NCBI GenBank assembly: GCA_026874595.1 | Contig: CM049313.1 | Coordinates: 67,138,659 to 67,202,658 of the forward strand | Reading direction: 5' to 3' | DNA: 64,000 nucleotides | From: Sipunculus nudus | Taxonomy: Eukaryota > Annelida > Sipuncula > Golfingiida > Sipunculidae | Part shown: in pieces, positions 34,440 to 46,172 of the stretch | Position numbering within the stretch: the first letter of the stretch is position 1 | Layout of the letters: every line of letters starts with the position of its first letter | Made by a program: the position numbers and the translations under genes | The notes under the pieces: model-generated | Databases searched by the model: none | Seen by the model: the letters and a program-made list of their open reading frames with translations, nothing else | Told to the model about the DNA's origin: nothing

Positions 34440-35660
34440 TTCTCTTCGTTCAAAGATTTTCGCGTGGAAGATGTTACCAAACTCTCTCCGCTCATAGATT
34501 TTGGCTTGGAAGCTTTTACTTAAGTCTTTCTGCTCATAGATTTTCGCCTGGAAACTGTTACCAAACTCTCTCCGCTCATAGATTTTCGCCTGGAAGCCGT
34601 TACCAAACTCTGTTGTTAGATTTTCGCCTGGAAGCTGTTATCAAAGTCTCCGGTGTTAGATTTTTGGCTGAAAGCTGTTACCAAACTCTCTTTGCTCAAT
34701 CATTTTCGCCAGGAAGATTTAACTTATCTCTCTCTGGAAGCTGTAAAAAAACTCTCTCCGCTCATAGAATTTCGCCTTAAAGCTGTTACCAAACTCTCTC
34801 CGCTCATAGATTTTGGCTTGGAAGCTTTTACTAAAGTCTCTCTGCTCATATACCTTTGCCTAGGGCTGTAACCAAACTCTCTCCGCTCAAAGATTTTGGC
34901 TTGGAAGCTCTTACTAAAGTCTCTCTGCTCATATACCTTTGCCTGGGGCTGTAACCAAACTCTCTCCGCTCATAGATTTTGGCTTGGAAGCTTTTACTAA
35001 AGTGTCTCTGCTCATAGACTTTTGCCTGGGGCTGTAACCAAACTCTCTCCGCTCAAAGATTTTCGCTTATAAGCTGTTAAGAAAAGTCTCTCCGCTCATA
35101 GATTTTTCCTCTGGAAGCTGTTACCAGACTCTCTCGTCTCATGGATTTAAGCCTGGAAGCTGTTACCAAACTCTCCGGTGTAAGATTTTCGCCTGAAAAC
35201 TTTTACCGAACTCTCTTCGCTCATTCATTTTCGCCTGGAAGCTTTTACCAGGCTGTCTCCGCTGATAGAGTTTCGCCTGGAAGCTGTAACCAAACTCTCT
35301 CCCCTCATAGGTTTTCGCCTGGAAGCTGTAACCAAACTTTCTCCCCTCAAAGATTTTCGCCTAGAAGCTGTAACAAAACTCTCTCCGTTTAAAGATTTTC
35401 GCCTGGAAGCTGTTACCAAACTTTCTTCGCTCATAGGTTTTGCCTAGAAGATGTAACAAACTCTCGCCGTTCAAGAATTTTCGCATGGAAGCCGTTACCA
35501 AGCTTTTTCCGCTCATAAATTTTCGCCTAGAAGCTGTAACAAAACTCTCTCTTCAAAGATTTTCGCCTGGAAGCTGTAACCAAACTCTCTCCGCCCAAAG
35601 ATTTTCGCCTTGAAACTCTTACCAAACTCACTCCGCTCATAGATTTTCTCCTTGAAGCTG
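34440..35660 (+). repeat. 42-bp minisatellite, about 29 copies
   Basis: Unit approximates AAGCTGTTACCAAACTCTCT followed by CCGCTCATAGATTTTCGCCTGG. Unit length is a multiple of three, so open frames arise on both strands. The plus frame gives a 14-residue SPGSCYQTLSAHRF-type repeat. The minus frame gives RRKSMSGESLVTAS-type repeats, for example at 35434-35225. Between about 34806 and 35057 two unit variants alternate (one with CATATACCTTTGCC, one with ATAGATTTTGGCTTGG), an 84-bp higher-order repeat. Several units are a few bases short, which breaks the frames, so a coding role is doubtful. Confidence 0.85.
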
Positions 35661-35796
35661 ATGAACAGGAACGAGTCCAGTTATAAATATATAATCCTGG
35701 TCCTTCCTTTTACTTTTAAGGTAACAGATGTGGGTAACAGATTGATACTTTTTTAATTCATTTGTTAGTGTTTTTCTATCTTTAATTTAATATAAA

Positions 35797-36067
35797 CACC
35801 GCCTTCTGTGGCTCAGTGATAGAGCACAGGACTAATAGCCGGGAGATTCTGAGTTCAAATCTCAGCCGAGGCGATGAGATTTACACGGGCGGCCCTGTCC
35901 CAGGGTGAGCGCCCTGCAGATTAAGGAAAGGTCGTACCCAAAGGCCGTGTTTCACTCCCTTCAGGAGTTTCCGGTTGTATGACCAGTAATGGGGACGATT
36001 ATACACTGAGGGTCCGCAGGTGCAATGGTCACCGTGCCTGGTTAACACCAAGATATGAAATGAGAGG
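35797..36067 (+). repeat. tRNA-headed SINE, most complete copy
   Basis: Head: CTTCTGTGGCTCAGTGATAG with an A box, AGCACAGGACT, and GAGTTCAAATCTC as B box; the end CGAGGCG pairs mostly with the start CGCCTTC, so the head is a recognisable tRNA fold. Body: GGCGGCCCTGTCCCAGGGTG, AAGGCCGTGTTTCACTC, AGTAATGGGGACGATTATAC, GGTTAACACCAAGATATGAA. Pieces of the same body or head occur at 39090, 44878 and 48405. It is a SINE, transcribed by Pol III when active and moved by LINE proteins. Confidence 0.75.
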
Positions 36068-37160
36068 TTGCATGTGATACTGCCCTGTCAAGTAGTCCGA
36101 AACAGGAATGGAATTCTGCAAAAGAACATGTACTTAGTTATGCCAGCATAAAAAATGGAGACGGTTACCTCCAACAAAAATTAAAAAAAAAATACCTTTG
36201 GACATATTAAGGGAATTAAGTGCTAGAGCACCCAAGATATGTTGCTGTGAATCTGGTGAGTTCGCAGGAACCTTGCACACTTGCTCAAAAGAAAAACCCA
36301 GGATTAGCAACTTACCATCTGTTGACGTAATGACCAAAAAGGTTACAAAGTTAGGTCAGTGTATTTCCTGCCACTTTTCTATTTCTTGAATAAAAGGGTA
36401 TTATAAAGATAGTTTGAAGTCTTCCAGTGAAGTCTTCCTTTTCATAGTTAATGTAAAATGCTAGAAGGTTTCAATTAAGCGGACGTAATTAGACGTGCCA
36501 GTATGCAAGATTTTTGCCAAATAATTGAAATTATTTGAGGAATTGAAGAGAGGTCATCGAGGTGTTACTGCATAGCACGATATGCCACTACCAACCGATT
36601 CAGGAAACCAATGAGGGAAATATACAGTAATAAAACACGCTTGATATGACAGCTAATTGGCGAGACAGTAAGACATCTAAAACCTTACAACTTAGGTCAA
36701 AACCAAGGTGAACACGTTCTAATATTTCAGTTTTATATGTCAGACATTTAAGCTACCGAAGACATTTCATAGACATGTTTATGATATTTATATTTTTAAG
36801 GGTTCGGGTTTCCATGTTGCAGGTATCATATTCTCTAAACAGTAATAGGCTGCTTATTAAGATGTGGAGGAACGAATTGCCTGCTAAACGATAACGATGA
36901 CTGGTATAGAAGTAGGAATTCTCAAGCAATATGAGAAATTCGCACTTTTAAAATAGCTTAATTAATAGTAAAATAGAGTTCAGAGAGTTCAGAGCAAGAT
37001 AGCAGAGTTAAACATAATAAGCATTATTCCCCCAACCCCTCCCCCTCCCCTCCCCCCCCCCCCGCCCCTCCAAATTGTCGTTCCAGAGTCTGATAGCCAA
37101 ACCAAAAACTATTGAGTTAGGGAATCATGCTAGAACAGTGCCCGAGGACTGGCTGGACCC

Positions 37161-37162
<2 letters not shown>
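36068..37162. other. Unassigned, ends in C-rich tract
   Basis: 37028-37075 is almost pure C with a few T and G. Nothing else recognised. Confidence 0.4.

Positions 37163-37247
<85 letters not shown>
37163..37247. repeat. (TA)n microsatellite, longest in the window
   Basis: About 85 bp of uninterrupted TA. Confidence 0.95.
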
Positions 37248-37250
<3 letters not shown>

Positions 37251-38188
37251 CCCTCAACTAGGATCTGTGCTCTGGTGTGTGCTGAACAGAAAACCATGTG
37301 CTCTGGCCACCAAAGGCTAAAACAAAGGCAGTCCTTATACAAGTGAATGGCTCTGCCAGGATAAAAAAAAAAAGAAAAACACAGTTGCCCTGTCTCAGAA
37401 TGGCGATGAATGATTTGACGCAAAATATGGTGAACACGATCATCTTAATCATTTTACATATTTAACAGAGGTCATGTACTGATGTCATTAAATGAAAGAA
37501 AGATGAAAGTTATTTTTATGAAATTAAACACGAATGATGTATAATACATTTTAATATACTTTTTGATTAGTTTTCTATTTTTAATGTTATTACTTTACCG
37601 TATACAATATTCAAAATACCTATATATCCCAGCAGGTTTATTTTAGATTAAAGTAGGTTTACTCGTATGAAAGTGAAAGAGAATAGCCTATATAGATTTG
37701 TGTCTGTGTGTGGGGTATCCACGTGTGAGCGACGGACGAAATCTATGTAAAGAACCCGGATTATGAACAGGATCAGCTGAATGCATGACTGGATATTTAT
37801 TTATTAAACAGGACTTATTAGAGACAACGGGGACGTGGCTAATCTTCCCTTATATTTTACGTCTGTATGGGCTATGTGGAATTGGATACGGCCAAATCCT
37901 AGCAGGCTTCGTCCAAGCGGGAGTAAATCTCCCTAGAGGAATCAATGAAACATTGATATTTTACATTCTACGGCCAGCGCCGAGAAAGCTGCTTCAGCCT
38001 CTAGATGGGTACAGATTCGGACATACACCGTGCATCGTGATTCTTTGATAAGCAGGAACACTATATAAAGATGCAAACCCGGGCGCTAGAACGACGTTAA
38101 ATAAAATTCAATCTGCGTCTGCTTTAAGGACTTGAACTCAGTTCGGGTGGGCATACAAATGATTTACGGAAAAAACAGAAGAAATACA

Positions 38189-38189
<1 letters not shown>
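37248..38189. other. Unassigned
   Basis: No recognised feature; the 87-codon frame at 37785-38048 has no domain. Confidence 0.4.

Positions 38190-38233
<44 letters not shown>
38190..38233. repeat. (TA)n microsatellite
   Basis: About 44 bp; left border of a segment that ends in another TA array at 38442. Confidence 0.9.
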
Positions 38234-38237
<4 letters not shown>

Positions 38238-38355
38238 ATTCTGTTATTTTTAGTCTTAACAGGGTTTTTTTTTCAAAAATGTTGCCACTCATCATAGCAA
38301 CCAAACCTTGCCCAAAATAAATAACAAGAACAGCTGGGTGCTTGTTTAGGAACAT

Positions 38356-38438
38356 TTACCTGATGATCGCCAGAGTGAAAACATCAGCTTAACCTTAGGC
38401 GTTGAAGTTGTAACAGAATGCTTTAACGTGTTTAATAC

Positions 38439-38441
<3 letters not shown>
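38356..38441 (+). repeat. Possible Penelope-like 3' tail before a TA array
   Basis: ACCTGATGATCGCCAGAGTG followed by AAAA and, about 60 bases later, (TA)n. The same order (CACCTGATGATCGG, then GTGAAAC, then (TA)n) ends the Penelope-like copy at 58172-58296. The shared feature is short, so the link is tentative. Confidence 0.35.
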
Positions 38442-38489
<48 letters not shown>

Positions 38490-38530
38490 AAAGAGTGAGA
38501 GAAAGGGAGAGACAGAGACAGAGAGAGGGA
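38442..38530. repeat. (TA)n followed by GA-rich tract
   Basis: TA to about 38486, then AAGAAAGAGTGAGAGAAAGG and GAGACAGAGACAGAGAGAGG. Confidence 0.85.
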
Positions 38531-39089
38531 GGGATACATTTCTTATTTCTTAGACATGTACTTCAAAGTTCAAACTGTGCTTTAATTATTTAATCCTTTT
38601 CAAACATCAGTTCCCGTTATTGTTATAAATGCTTATACAGGTAAGTCTTTTGTCATATGTGATCAGCCTTGTATCAAAGCCAATCCTCATTGCAGGAACA
38701 TTTCATCAAGATGATTTTGTGTGATCCTTTGGGTAAAAAGTGCTCTGACATGAATGTCAACAATTACCTTTTTAATGAAAAGTTTTGAAGGTTTATGTTG
38801 TTTACTCGACAGATCGATGGTATGTACCTTCGTTACCTGCCTGCAGACGGAGTTATTCTTAATGCCAATGCAACACGTATCTGCAAGATTAAATATTTGT
38901 ATTCAATTTATTTGTGCTCACAGTTTCATATAAAACCCCCAATCTAGAAGACATAGAAGCAAAAAACCCTTCTTTCTGCGTAGCTGTCTTTCTTCTGATA
39001 CCATAGGTGCTGAATATCGTAAGGTTCTGACAGGTGATATTTAAATAATTTTTTTGGTGGAGGTAACCACCTCCATTATTATGCTGATT
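38531..39089. other. Unassigned
   Basis: Nothing recognised. Confidence 0.4.
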
Positions 39090-39200
39090 TATTGGTTGAG
39101 GCCGACCGTGAAAATCTCACAGCCTCAGCTTAGATCTGTAATCACGATTTGTGCTCTACCCCTGAGCCATAGAAATCGGTGTATATATTTAGTTCTAGAT
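39090..39200 (-). repeat. SINE head fragment
   Basis: Minus strand CACCGATTTCTATGGCTCAG, then GGGTAGAGCACA, then GTGAGATTTTCACGGTCGGCC, matching the head and start of body of the SINE at 35797. The B-box part is eroded and the rest of the body is missing. Confidence 0.6.
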
Positions 39201-40962
39201 AGGGAAACACTAACGAATGAATTAATAAAGTATCAATCTGTTAACCAAATATGTTAACTTAAATGTAAAAGAAAGAGTCAGCATTTCTTATTTTATAACT
39301 GGAATCTGAATAGTAACACAGCTCCTAAACGCACTTCCTGGGGGAAGTCACACATGTTAAATGATGTCATTTTAAAATAACACCAAACAATTTGTGTGAG
39401 AGTGAGAATGAGAGAGGAAGAGTGAGAATATGTGGGGGAAAAATCCTCATTACTCTTCATGCACATAAAAGGCTTATTTCCTTTCTCCTTTTTCTTTATC
39501 TTTTATATTCTTTATTATAAACCAAAGGAACTGTGATCATTCAAGGGTTGGTGTGTTCTCCGGAGTAGCAGTTATGTATTGGTTTTAATGCTGATCCTGA
39601 GGGGTGGGGAACGTTTATTTCGATTAACTTAAGAACCGAAATAACGTTTAATTTCGGGGTTGGTATGCGGAAACTCTATTTATTTTCGTCATTTTTTAAA
39701 TGGACAAATTACTCATCATCGCGTTTGATTGTACTTAAATACATGGTGTAATATCTCGCTGATATTATGAAAAGTGAGAGCATATGTATACGTGCGGCCA
39801 TCCAGCATTTAAAATGTAATGTCTAAGACCTTGGTAAATCAAAATCGCATACAGAAAATATATCCGATTTGTAAGCAATCAGAGGAATTCTCAATGGAGT
39901 TTTCATGATGCTGGACTGCATAAGAATTCTATCAATTAACCCTTCCTGCAAATGAGGACTGTTCTGGCACAGCACTCACTCTATTAAGTATGGTCCCGTT
40001 GAATCAACCACATCAAACATCGATTTTCCTGAAGGGAATATATAAAACACGAAGCCCTTGAGGAGAATATGCAAAACTTACAATCGTTCTTATTACAAAA
40101 AAAAAATTATCAAGCAGACCCTAGCTAGACAGGCTGCTAGTACAAGGGTTATAACTGGTGTCAGCGCAGATCAAATGATCTGTAGAGCATATTAAATCTG
40201 TTATCTGTGGCTGTCCAGAGTAGCTTATTCCTTGCAAAGATAACAATTTACCACCCAATACTGAAATTTTGATCAAGCCGTGCTTACACGACTCAGCAGG
40301 CAGTTTTTTTGGACTGGCAAACCTAATTTTTGTCATAATACAAGCCATACGGATGATTGTACTGTAAGGTCATCCATCGTGTTGAATCGATATCGTGATA
40401 AAATACCGATAACCTTTACATTATTCGCTACGTGTCATGAATTAACACAAAAGAATACATGTGAACACACAAACAAAAGTGTAAATTCATCTATATGGTA
40501 ACTAGACAGTTCCTGTACCCTGTACATTTCGGCTATTATCCAGCAGCCCGTGTCAGCCATGCTTGTGTTCATGCGGTCAGAAATTCAGCAATCTTGCAGA
40601 CAGATTTTCAAATGTTTTCTCTTGAAACGGATTTTTTTTTGCTCGTGGTAGAACTTTAAAAAAAAAGAATACTTAAAGTGACATAAGACGTTGTCAAAAA
40701 TGACGAAAATAATTACACCTTAATTGAGTGTTACAGTGCGGTCCTCGTTCCAAGATGTGAGGAACTTTGACGCTGTTAATGTCAGAGCGCCGAAATGGCG
40801 CTCATATTAGATTAGATAATGCTTATTGCAGATTCACGGTCCATATGCATGTAAACATATGAGGCACGCTTGTACTATCTGGCATCGTAGTATTTAATGA
40901 GTATTATCTATTTTTGATTTCAGGGCTCATATATGGCAGTTTGATCAAAGATGCTAAACCAT
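39201..40962. other. Unassigned, one small perfect hairpin
   Basis: GAGCGCC, five-base loop, GGCGCTC at 40785-40803. No gene recognised. Confidence 0.4.
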
Positions 40963-41300
40963 CTTCTGTGTCCGCTGGAATATTCTCGCACCTCTCTCCC
41001 GGCTCTAAAACACAGCCCCCTATTAATAACTTCTCACCCTAAGCCGAGAACTTTCCACTTCCCGAACAATCCGAAAAATCTAACATAATACACAGTATAC
41101 ACGCGTTACAGGAAACATCTAGAACAAGAACGCTGTGTTTGTACATGTCTGGGTTCACACGCGAGAAAGCCCCAGACTAGCATGACCGCTATGTACACGT
41201 CAGACCTCACGCGTGTGCCGGGCTATGCCGTCATTGCAACAGACAACGCTAGCGCTGAGCAAACACACTGCTGCATACAATAAAAGAGACATCTATAACA
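40963..41300 (-). mobile_element. LTR fragment, TGTTACA family
   Basis: Minus strand from 41300 (TGTTATAGATGTCTC, so the first LTR bases have mutated from TGTTACA) to about 40963, where similarity to other copies stops at TCTGTGTCCGCTGGAATATT. It is closer to the copy at 1-335 than to the 32702 copy, sharing CCCCAGACTAGCATGACCGC. Confidence 0.75.
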
Positions 41301-44300
41301 ATTTATTTATATATTTATGTGAAACGGTATGTCAATACAGGCTTGTCAATTGCCGTTTTAACAATGCCGTATTCAATGTATACGGTATTGGATAAAATTC
41401 TTATCGTGTTCTTACTGTACCAGAAAAGCTTATTCAGTAGAGTATTGTAAAAGGTATTCTAGTCAGTTCATACGGGATCAATGGAAATTATATCGAAACT
41501 ATAGTTCCTGCTAGGGCAATAGGTTGGAACGCGAAAGAATACTCATGCAGTGAACAGAAAGTGAATTTGCCTTGAATAAAAAAGTTGTCCGTTATCGGTA
41601 TCGTTATTAGTGAATACCAGTCAACTATGAAAACGAGATAAGTTCCGCCCCGATTGTTTAATTAAGAATGTTATAAATTTATCCCATCTGACGTCGTGGT
41701 CACATATAAGATTGTAATTCATTTAAACTTAACTTTTAGTCCCATCAGTTATGTTTATTACGCTATTACTACCTAATAAATCAATAAAAAGTAACTTTTT
41801 AATTAACTCGTTGTGGGAGCATCGATGGGCTGCTTGATGGTCTATTATATATTTTGTAAGACTAATTTGTTATAACTGACTCATGTAATTAAACTGTCAG
41901 ACGGGAAAAAATAAGCAAATACATACAAGATGCACCTTTTTTAAATATTTTATCAACATGTCGCTGTTTTACTTCGATTAACGAAGAAGATGCACGCTTG
42001 GCTATAATGAGTAATACATTTAGTAGCTCTCGCCTCTTGGGATTTATAATTGAGTTTACGGTATGAAAAATACCAACATGTTACTGTATGTGTCTACTTA
42101 TTTTATTCCCTTAGCCTTTCCACCAATTATTAACAAAATACGTAATTATGTTTTTTTTTATAAAAAATGTGATTTTTTTTCAAATTAAATCCGTGATTTT
42201 TTAAATATTCTTTTTTACATTTTGAGAAGTTTCATCATCTGACTTGTTTACGAGCAATATGCGGCTGCACGGCTTGTATAATTTCCATAATCTCGTGTTA
42301 TTGTTATATTTAAACGTGAAAACAAATTATATAGAGTTGTTTATACCGGATTCTAGTCTTAACGACATAAACGTTAATAACAACATTGGATGCTGCTAAT
42401 CTACATCCAATATATAACAGAATCACCGGGAAATGCTTTCAGTAGCATCCTTGGCTAACACATCTCAATTTACAATCCACCCAAAAGCCTTTCTTAGATT
42501 CAATGAAGTATATATAAGCTATGCAGAGCTCTTTCTAATGGAATATGTTTCAAAGAAATTCATTTTCATGTGAAATTATTTAAAAATTTTTGAGAATTTA
42601 TAATTTTTTAATAGTGCACAATAGAAGCAACCAGTAACAGCAAACAACTTTTTAATGTTAACATCAAACCACATGACATTACCTAAAAGCCAGTTTTTTT
42701 TTAGTTTTTTTTTATTCAATTAAACATTTTAAATCTCATTTTCAAACATAAAAGATATATGGTAGATGTTAACGAAAAAAAAACATTTCTTTCTTTTTAA
42801 ACGTCATACGATCTGTCGAATACATTGACTTATATTTAGTCAATTTATATATTGCCTGTAATTTTTTTGTCATTCTATTTTCAAACTGCCATGCATGCAT
42901 TTAGTAAATTGACCAAAATTTCAGACAATTACCTTCGTGATTGAACACATTGACTGCAGTATATACAAGCAATAACGTATTATATAGTATAAGTAGGTAA
43001 TGGACCTGTGGTAGCCTATCAGCTCGTAGTCTAATATATCTTTAAAATAGGGATGTGCGATATCGATATATGATTATATCGCGATATGGTGATCCATGTA
43101 TTGCGTGTCTCGATATGGTTTTTATATATCCTTATTTTTTCGATTTTTTTTTCAAACCTGATTGAAACTGATATAGTGTATTAAAAATAAGTTTCTGTTC
43201 AAATTGTGACATCTATGTGGTTGAGATTGTAAATGGCTGAAAGTGAAAGCCGCTGCCGTGTCTAAAGGCACACCTCGGGCCAAATATTAGGAACTCTTAA
43301 AGTAGGCTTGATGAAACATTTGATAAAAAGTCCATCACAGGGATTCTGAATTTCTACTCGATGACTAATTGGTACCTAAAAAGAAGAAGGTTCCACAGAA
43401 AAAAAATTCCCAACATTGTCGAAATAACTATTTATTATTAATTAATAATCCGCCTTTTCATCCTGTAAATTGCAGTAAGACCAGTGCCAACTGATCAATT
43501 TTACTGCTGAAGAACAACAGCCTTGCATTGTGGTACATGACTGTGTTTTCCCTCTCAATGCGAAACTGCAGTACAGAAGCTCTTGTTGCCAAGTTATTTG
43601 CATATATTAAAAATTATTTTAAATGTTTCTTCGACTTCTGAAAATTTACTGTCCTGAGTAATATTGATACAATAAGTTTCTTAAGCTTTTTATAATGAAA
43701 TATATTCAATTACACTCCATCTCGTACAAGGTTATTAGAATCAAGATTCGACATATGGTAGTTATATTCAAAGCAAAGCGCAAATGTTAGTCTGCTAAAA
43801 ACGACCCGTTTTTTGTTAATATTCCCACATAATAAAAATCTGTTAAAATATAAGTTAAATAAAACAAAGAATACGCACATTATTCTGGCATACTTTATTA
43901 AATCGCCTAATGTCTCTGTACTCAGAAATCAACAGAACTATTGACTGCTAATTAATTAATTATTTAATTAGTTAAGATCAATTGAGGGTGCATTTAATAT
44001 TCAATTAAACAGATTTTTTTTATCCAAATCAAATTGACCTTAACCTGAACATTTAAGCTGACCTTTTAAAACATATATACACATGGAAAGTCATTATTTG
44101 TTGGGAGAATGTTTGAAACCGCAACAATCATTCCCTGCGACGAGGCAATAATACAAATTGATTGGAGCAGAGACAGGATTTCAGAAAAGGTAGACCTGCA
44201 CATCAAGAGAAATTAGTGATGGCATGGGGGCAACTCCCCTCTCATGGTGTAGGAATAATTTGCGAATTTAATCTGTAATGCTGTTGAGTGGTTTGATTTC

Positions 44301-44877
44301 AGTATTATGGGCATACTTTTTTTATTTCGAAGGGTCAAAAATGGAGATTCGCCTTCGCGCTCAGTATCCGTGCAATCTTAATTTTGTATGCAGCACACGA
44401 ATTTTAAATGGTAAAATATCAAAGTTATTTAACTGCATATAGTACAGTTTACGTAAGAGGTAGAATCATATACCGATATATAATATAAGCTTTACTTTAT
44501 ACTTGTGATAGGTCGTATAGTCATAATCAATGCCACCTACACAGAATAAATATACAACATTGAAATTTCTCATCTGGATTCTGGAATGATGTCGTAACGC
44601 GAAAGCAGGATGCGGTTTAGTAGGCAGAAATCTCGTATATATAACATGAAATTAATCAGGTAACCATTTGATGACATTTCTAAACGTGTGGGTAATATGT
44701 CTCATGCGCTGTTATGCGAGTATTACCATGGTATCAAATGTGAGTAATAATATATCATACGTTACTAAAAGGATATTCGTCCCTGGAAAAACCCTGGTAA
44801 CAGTTGCTAATACGACGGGATGGATTGTTGCTAATTAGCTTTCCACGTCGATGTTGCAGGATACTTTTTACCTATCA
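41301..44877. other. Long unassigned AT-rich stretch
   Basis: Mostly poly-A/T-rich DNA. At 43049-43130 the sequence GGGATGTGCGATATCGATAT and more GATAT/ATATC palindromic words resemble one end of a hAT element; no partner end was found. No gene recognised. Confidence 0.4.
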
Positions 44878-45145
44878 CTACCGGCATCTGTGTTCTTGGG
44901 ATCGATTATAGCACTCAAAATCTGTCGGCCCCCTACCTAGGGTGAATGCTCTACAGATTTTCGGGAAAATCATGCCCCACTGCCGTGTTCATGCACTTAC
45001 AAAAAACGATAGCTTCTTTGCCGGTCTACAGTTTCTCGGGCCAGCAATGGGTTGATCACAAATCCAAGACCCGCCGTAGCGATTGTCTGGTCAACATCAA
45101 GATAAATGAGAGAACGCCTGTGCCACCGCCTTATCACGTTATCCT
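44878..45145 (+). repeat. SINE body with damaged head
   Basis: CGGCCCCCTACCTAGGGTGA, CTACAGATTTTCGGGAAAAT, GCCGTGTTCATGCACTT, CAGCAATGGGTTGATCACAA and TGGTCAACATCAAGATAAAT follow the body of the 35797 copy in order. The tRNA-like head is reduced to CCGGCATCTGTGTTC. Confidence 0.6.
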
Positions 45146-46113
45146 AAACCCAAATGGAATACTGTAGAGAGCTAAGATTAAGATTAATTAATGGGCGGTT
45201 ACCCTACCAAAAAAAGAACGTTTTCTATCAAAATAAAATAAAAAGACAATGACTGAAATCACTTTATTGAGGACTAGGATGACAAATATGAGTGAAGGGT
45301 TTTTTTATATGTATTTTTGCGTCCCATATTTTTAACTTTTTTACCTACCAAAGTAAACCAAATGAAGTGATCAACCCGTACCCTGATTGTTATTTAGCTG
45401 TGTATGCATAGCTGTGTGAACAAGAATCCCTAACAACACTATATGTTGATAAATATTCCAGCGTGGCGGTTGTTTTGGGTTTTTTTTCTCTCTCTCTCTC
45501 TCTGTAACCTAGCTACATTTCCATTACCATCCACACCGCCAAGAAACGTAGATGGCAACATGCAGCTCACACTAATAGGCAAGGGTTTGTTAGTTGACGC
45601 GTATTTTTCTAGTGTGAATCAATCACATCACCAGTTAGATTTTTAGTTAAATACCAAGGTTGGCGGTTGAATGAGAGAGGAATTGTAACCCGCTCCGGTA
45701 AAGCTAAGTTATTGCTGTTTTCTATTAAAGCAACCAACGTCATTAAAAAAAAGAAAATTTATCTTTTGTCCCAGTACCCCTGTTCGCATGTTTTTAGGGA
45801 TAAATTTTCATAGCTATTATCAACAGTATCAAGATTTCTGGTCCAAAGATTACAGGAGCATTTCCGCCGACTGCTTGCAAAAAAATTGATGTCTTACCCT
45901 TTCATTTAATTCCTATGAGACAAATATTCCGATATATGTCAAAACAGGAAAACTACTTTTTCATCACCGGAGAAGTAACCACAAACAAACAAGGCAGTTG
46001 CCGATGTGGTCATTTTGCACATAAAGAGGTTAGACCGCAAAGAACTAAAATAAAAGATAATCATTAAATGAAAATGCAAGCTGCGTTGAGAACAATAGCA
46101 ACGACAAATCGGT

Positions 46114-46172
<59 letters not shown>

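Noticed and set aside
35803-35876. Possible functional tRNA gene
   Set aside because: The head folds like a tRNA, but the anticodon stem does not pair well and it continues into a SINE body shared with other loci.
37075-37423. Frames rich in alternating Ile and Tyr
   Set aside because: Translation of (TA)n.
43049-43130. hAT terminus with GATATC palindromes
   Set aside because: Looks like one end of a known type, but no partner end or duplication was found, so no element is called.
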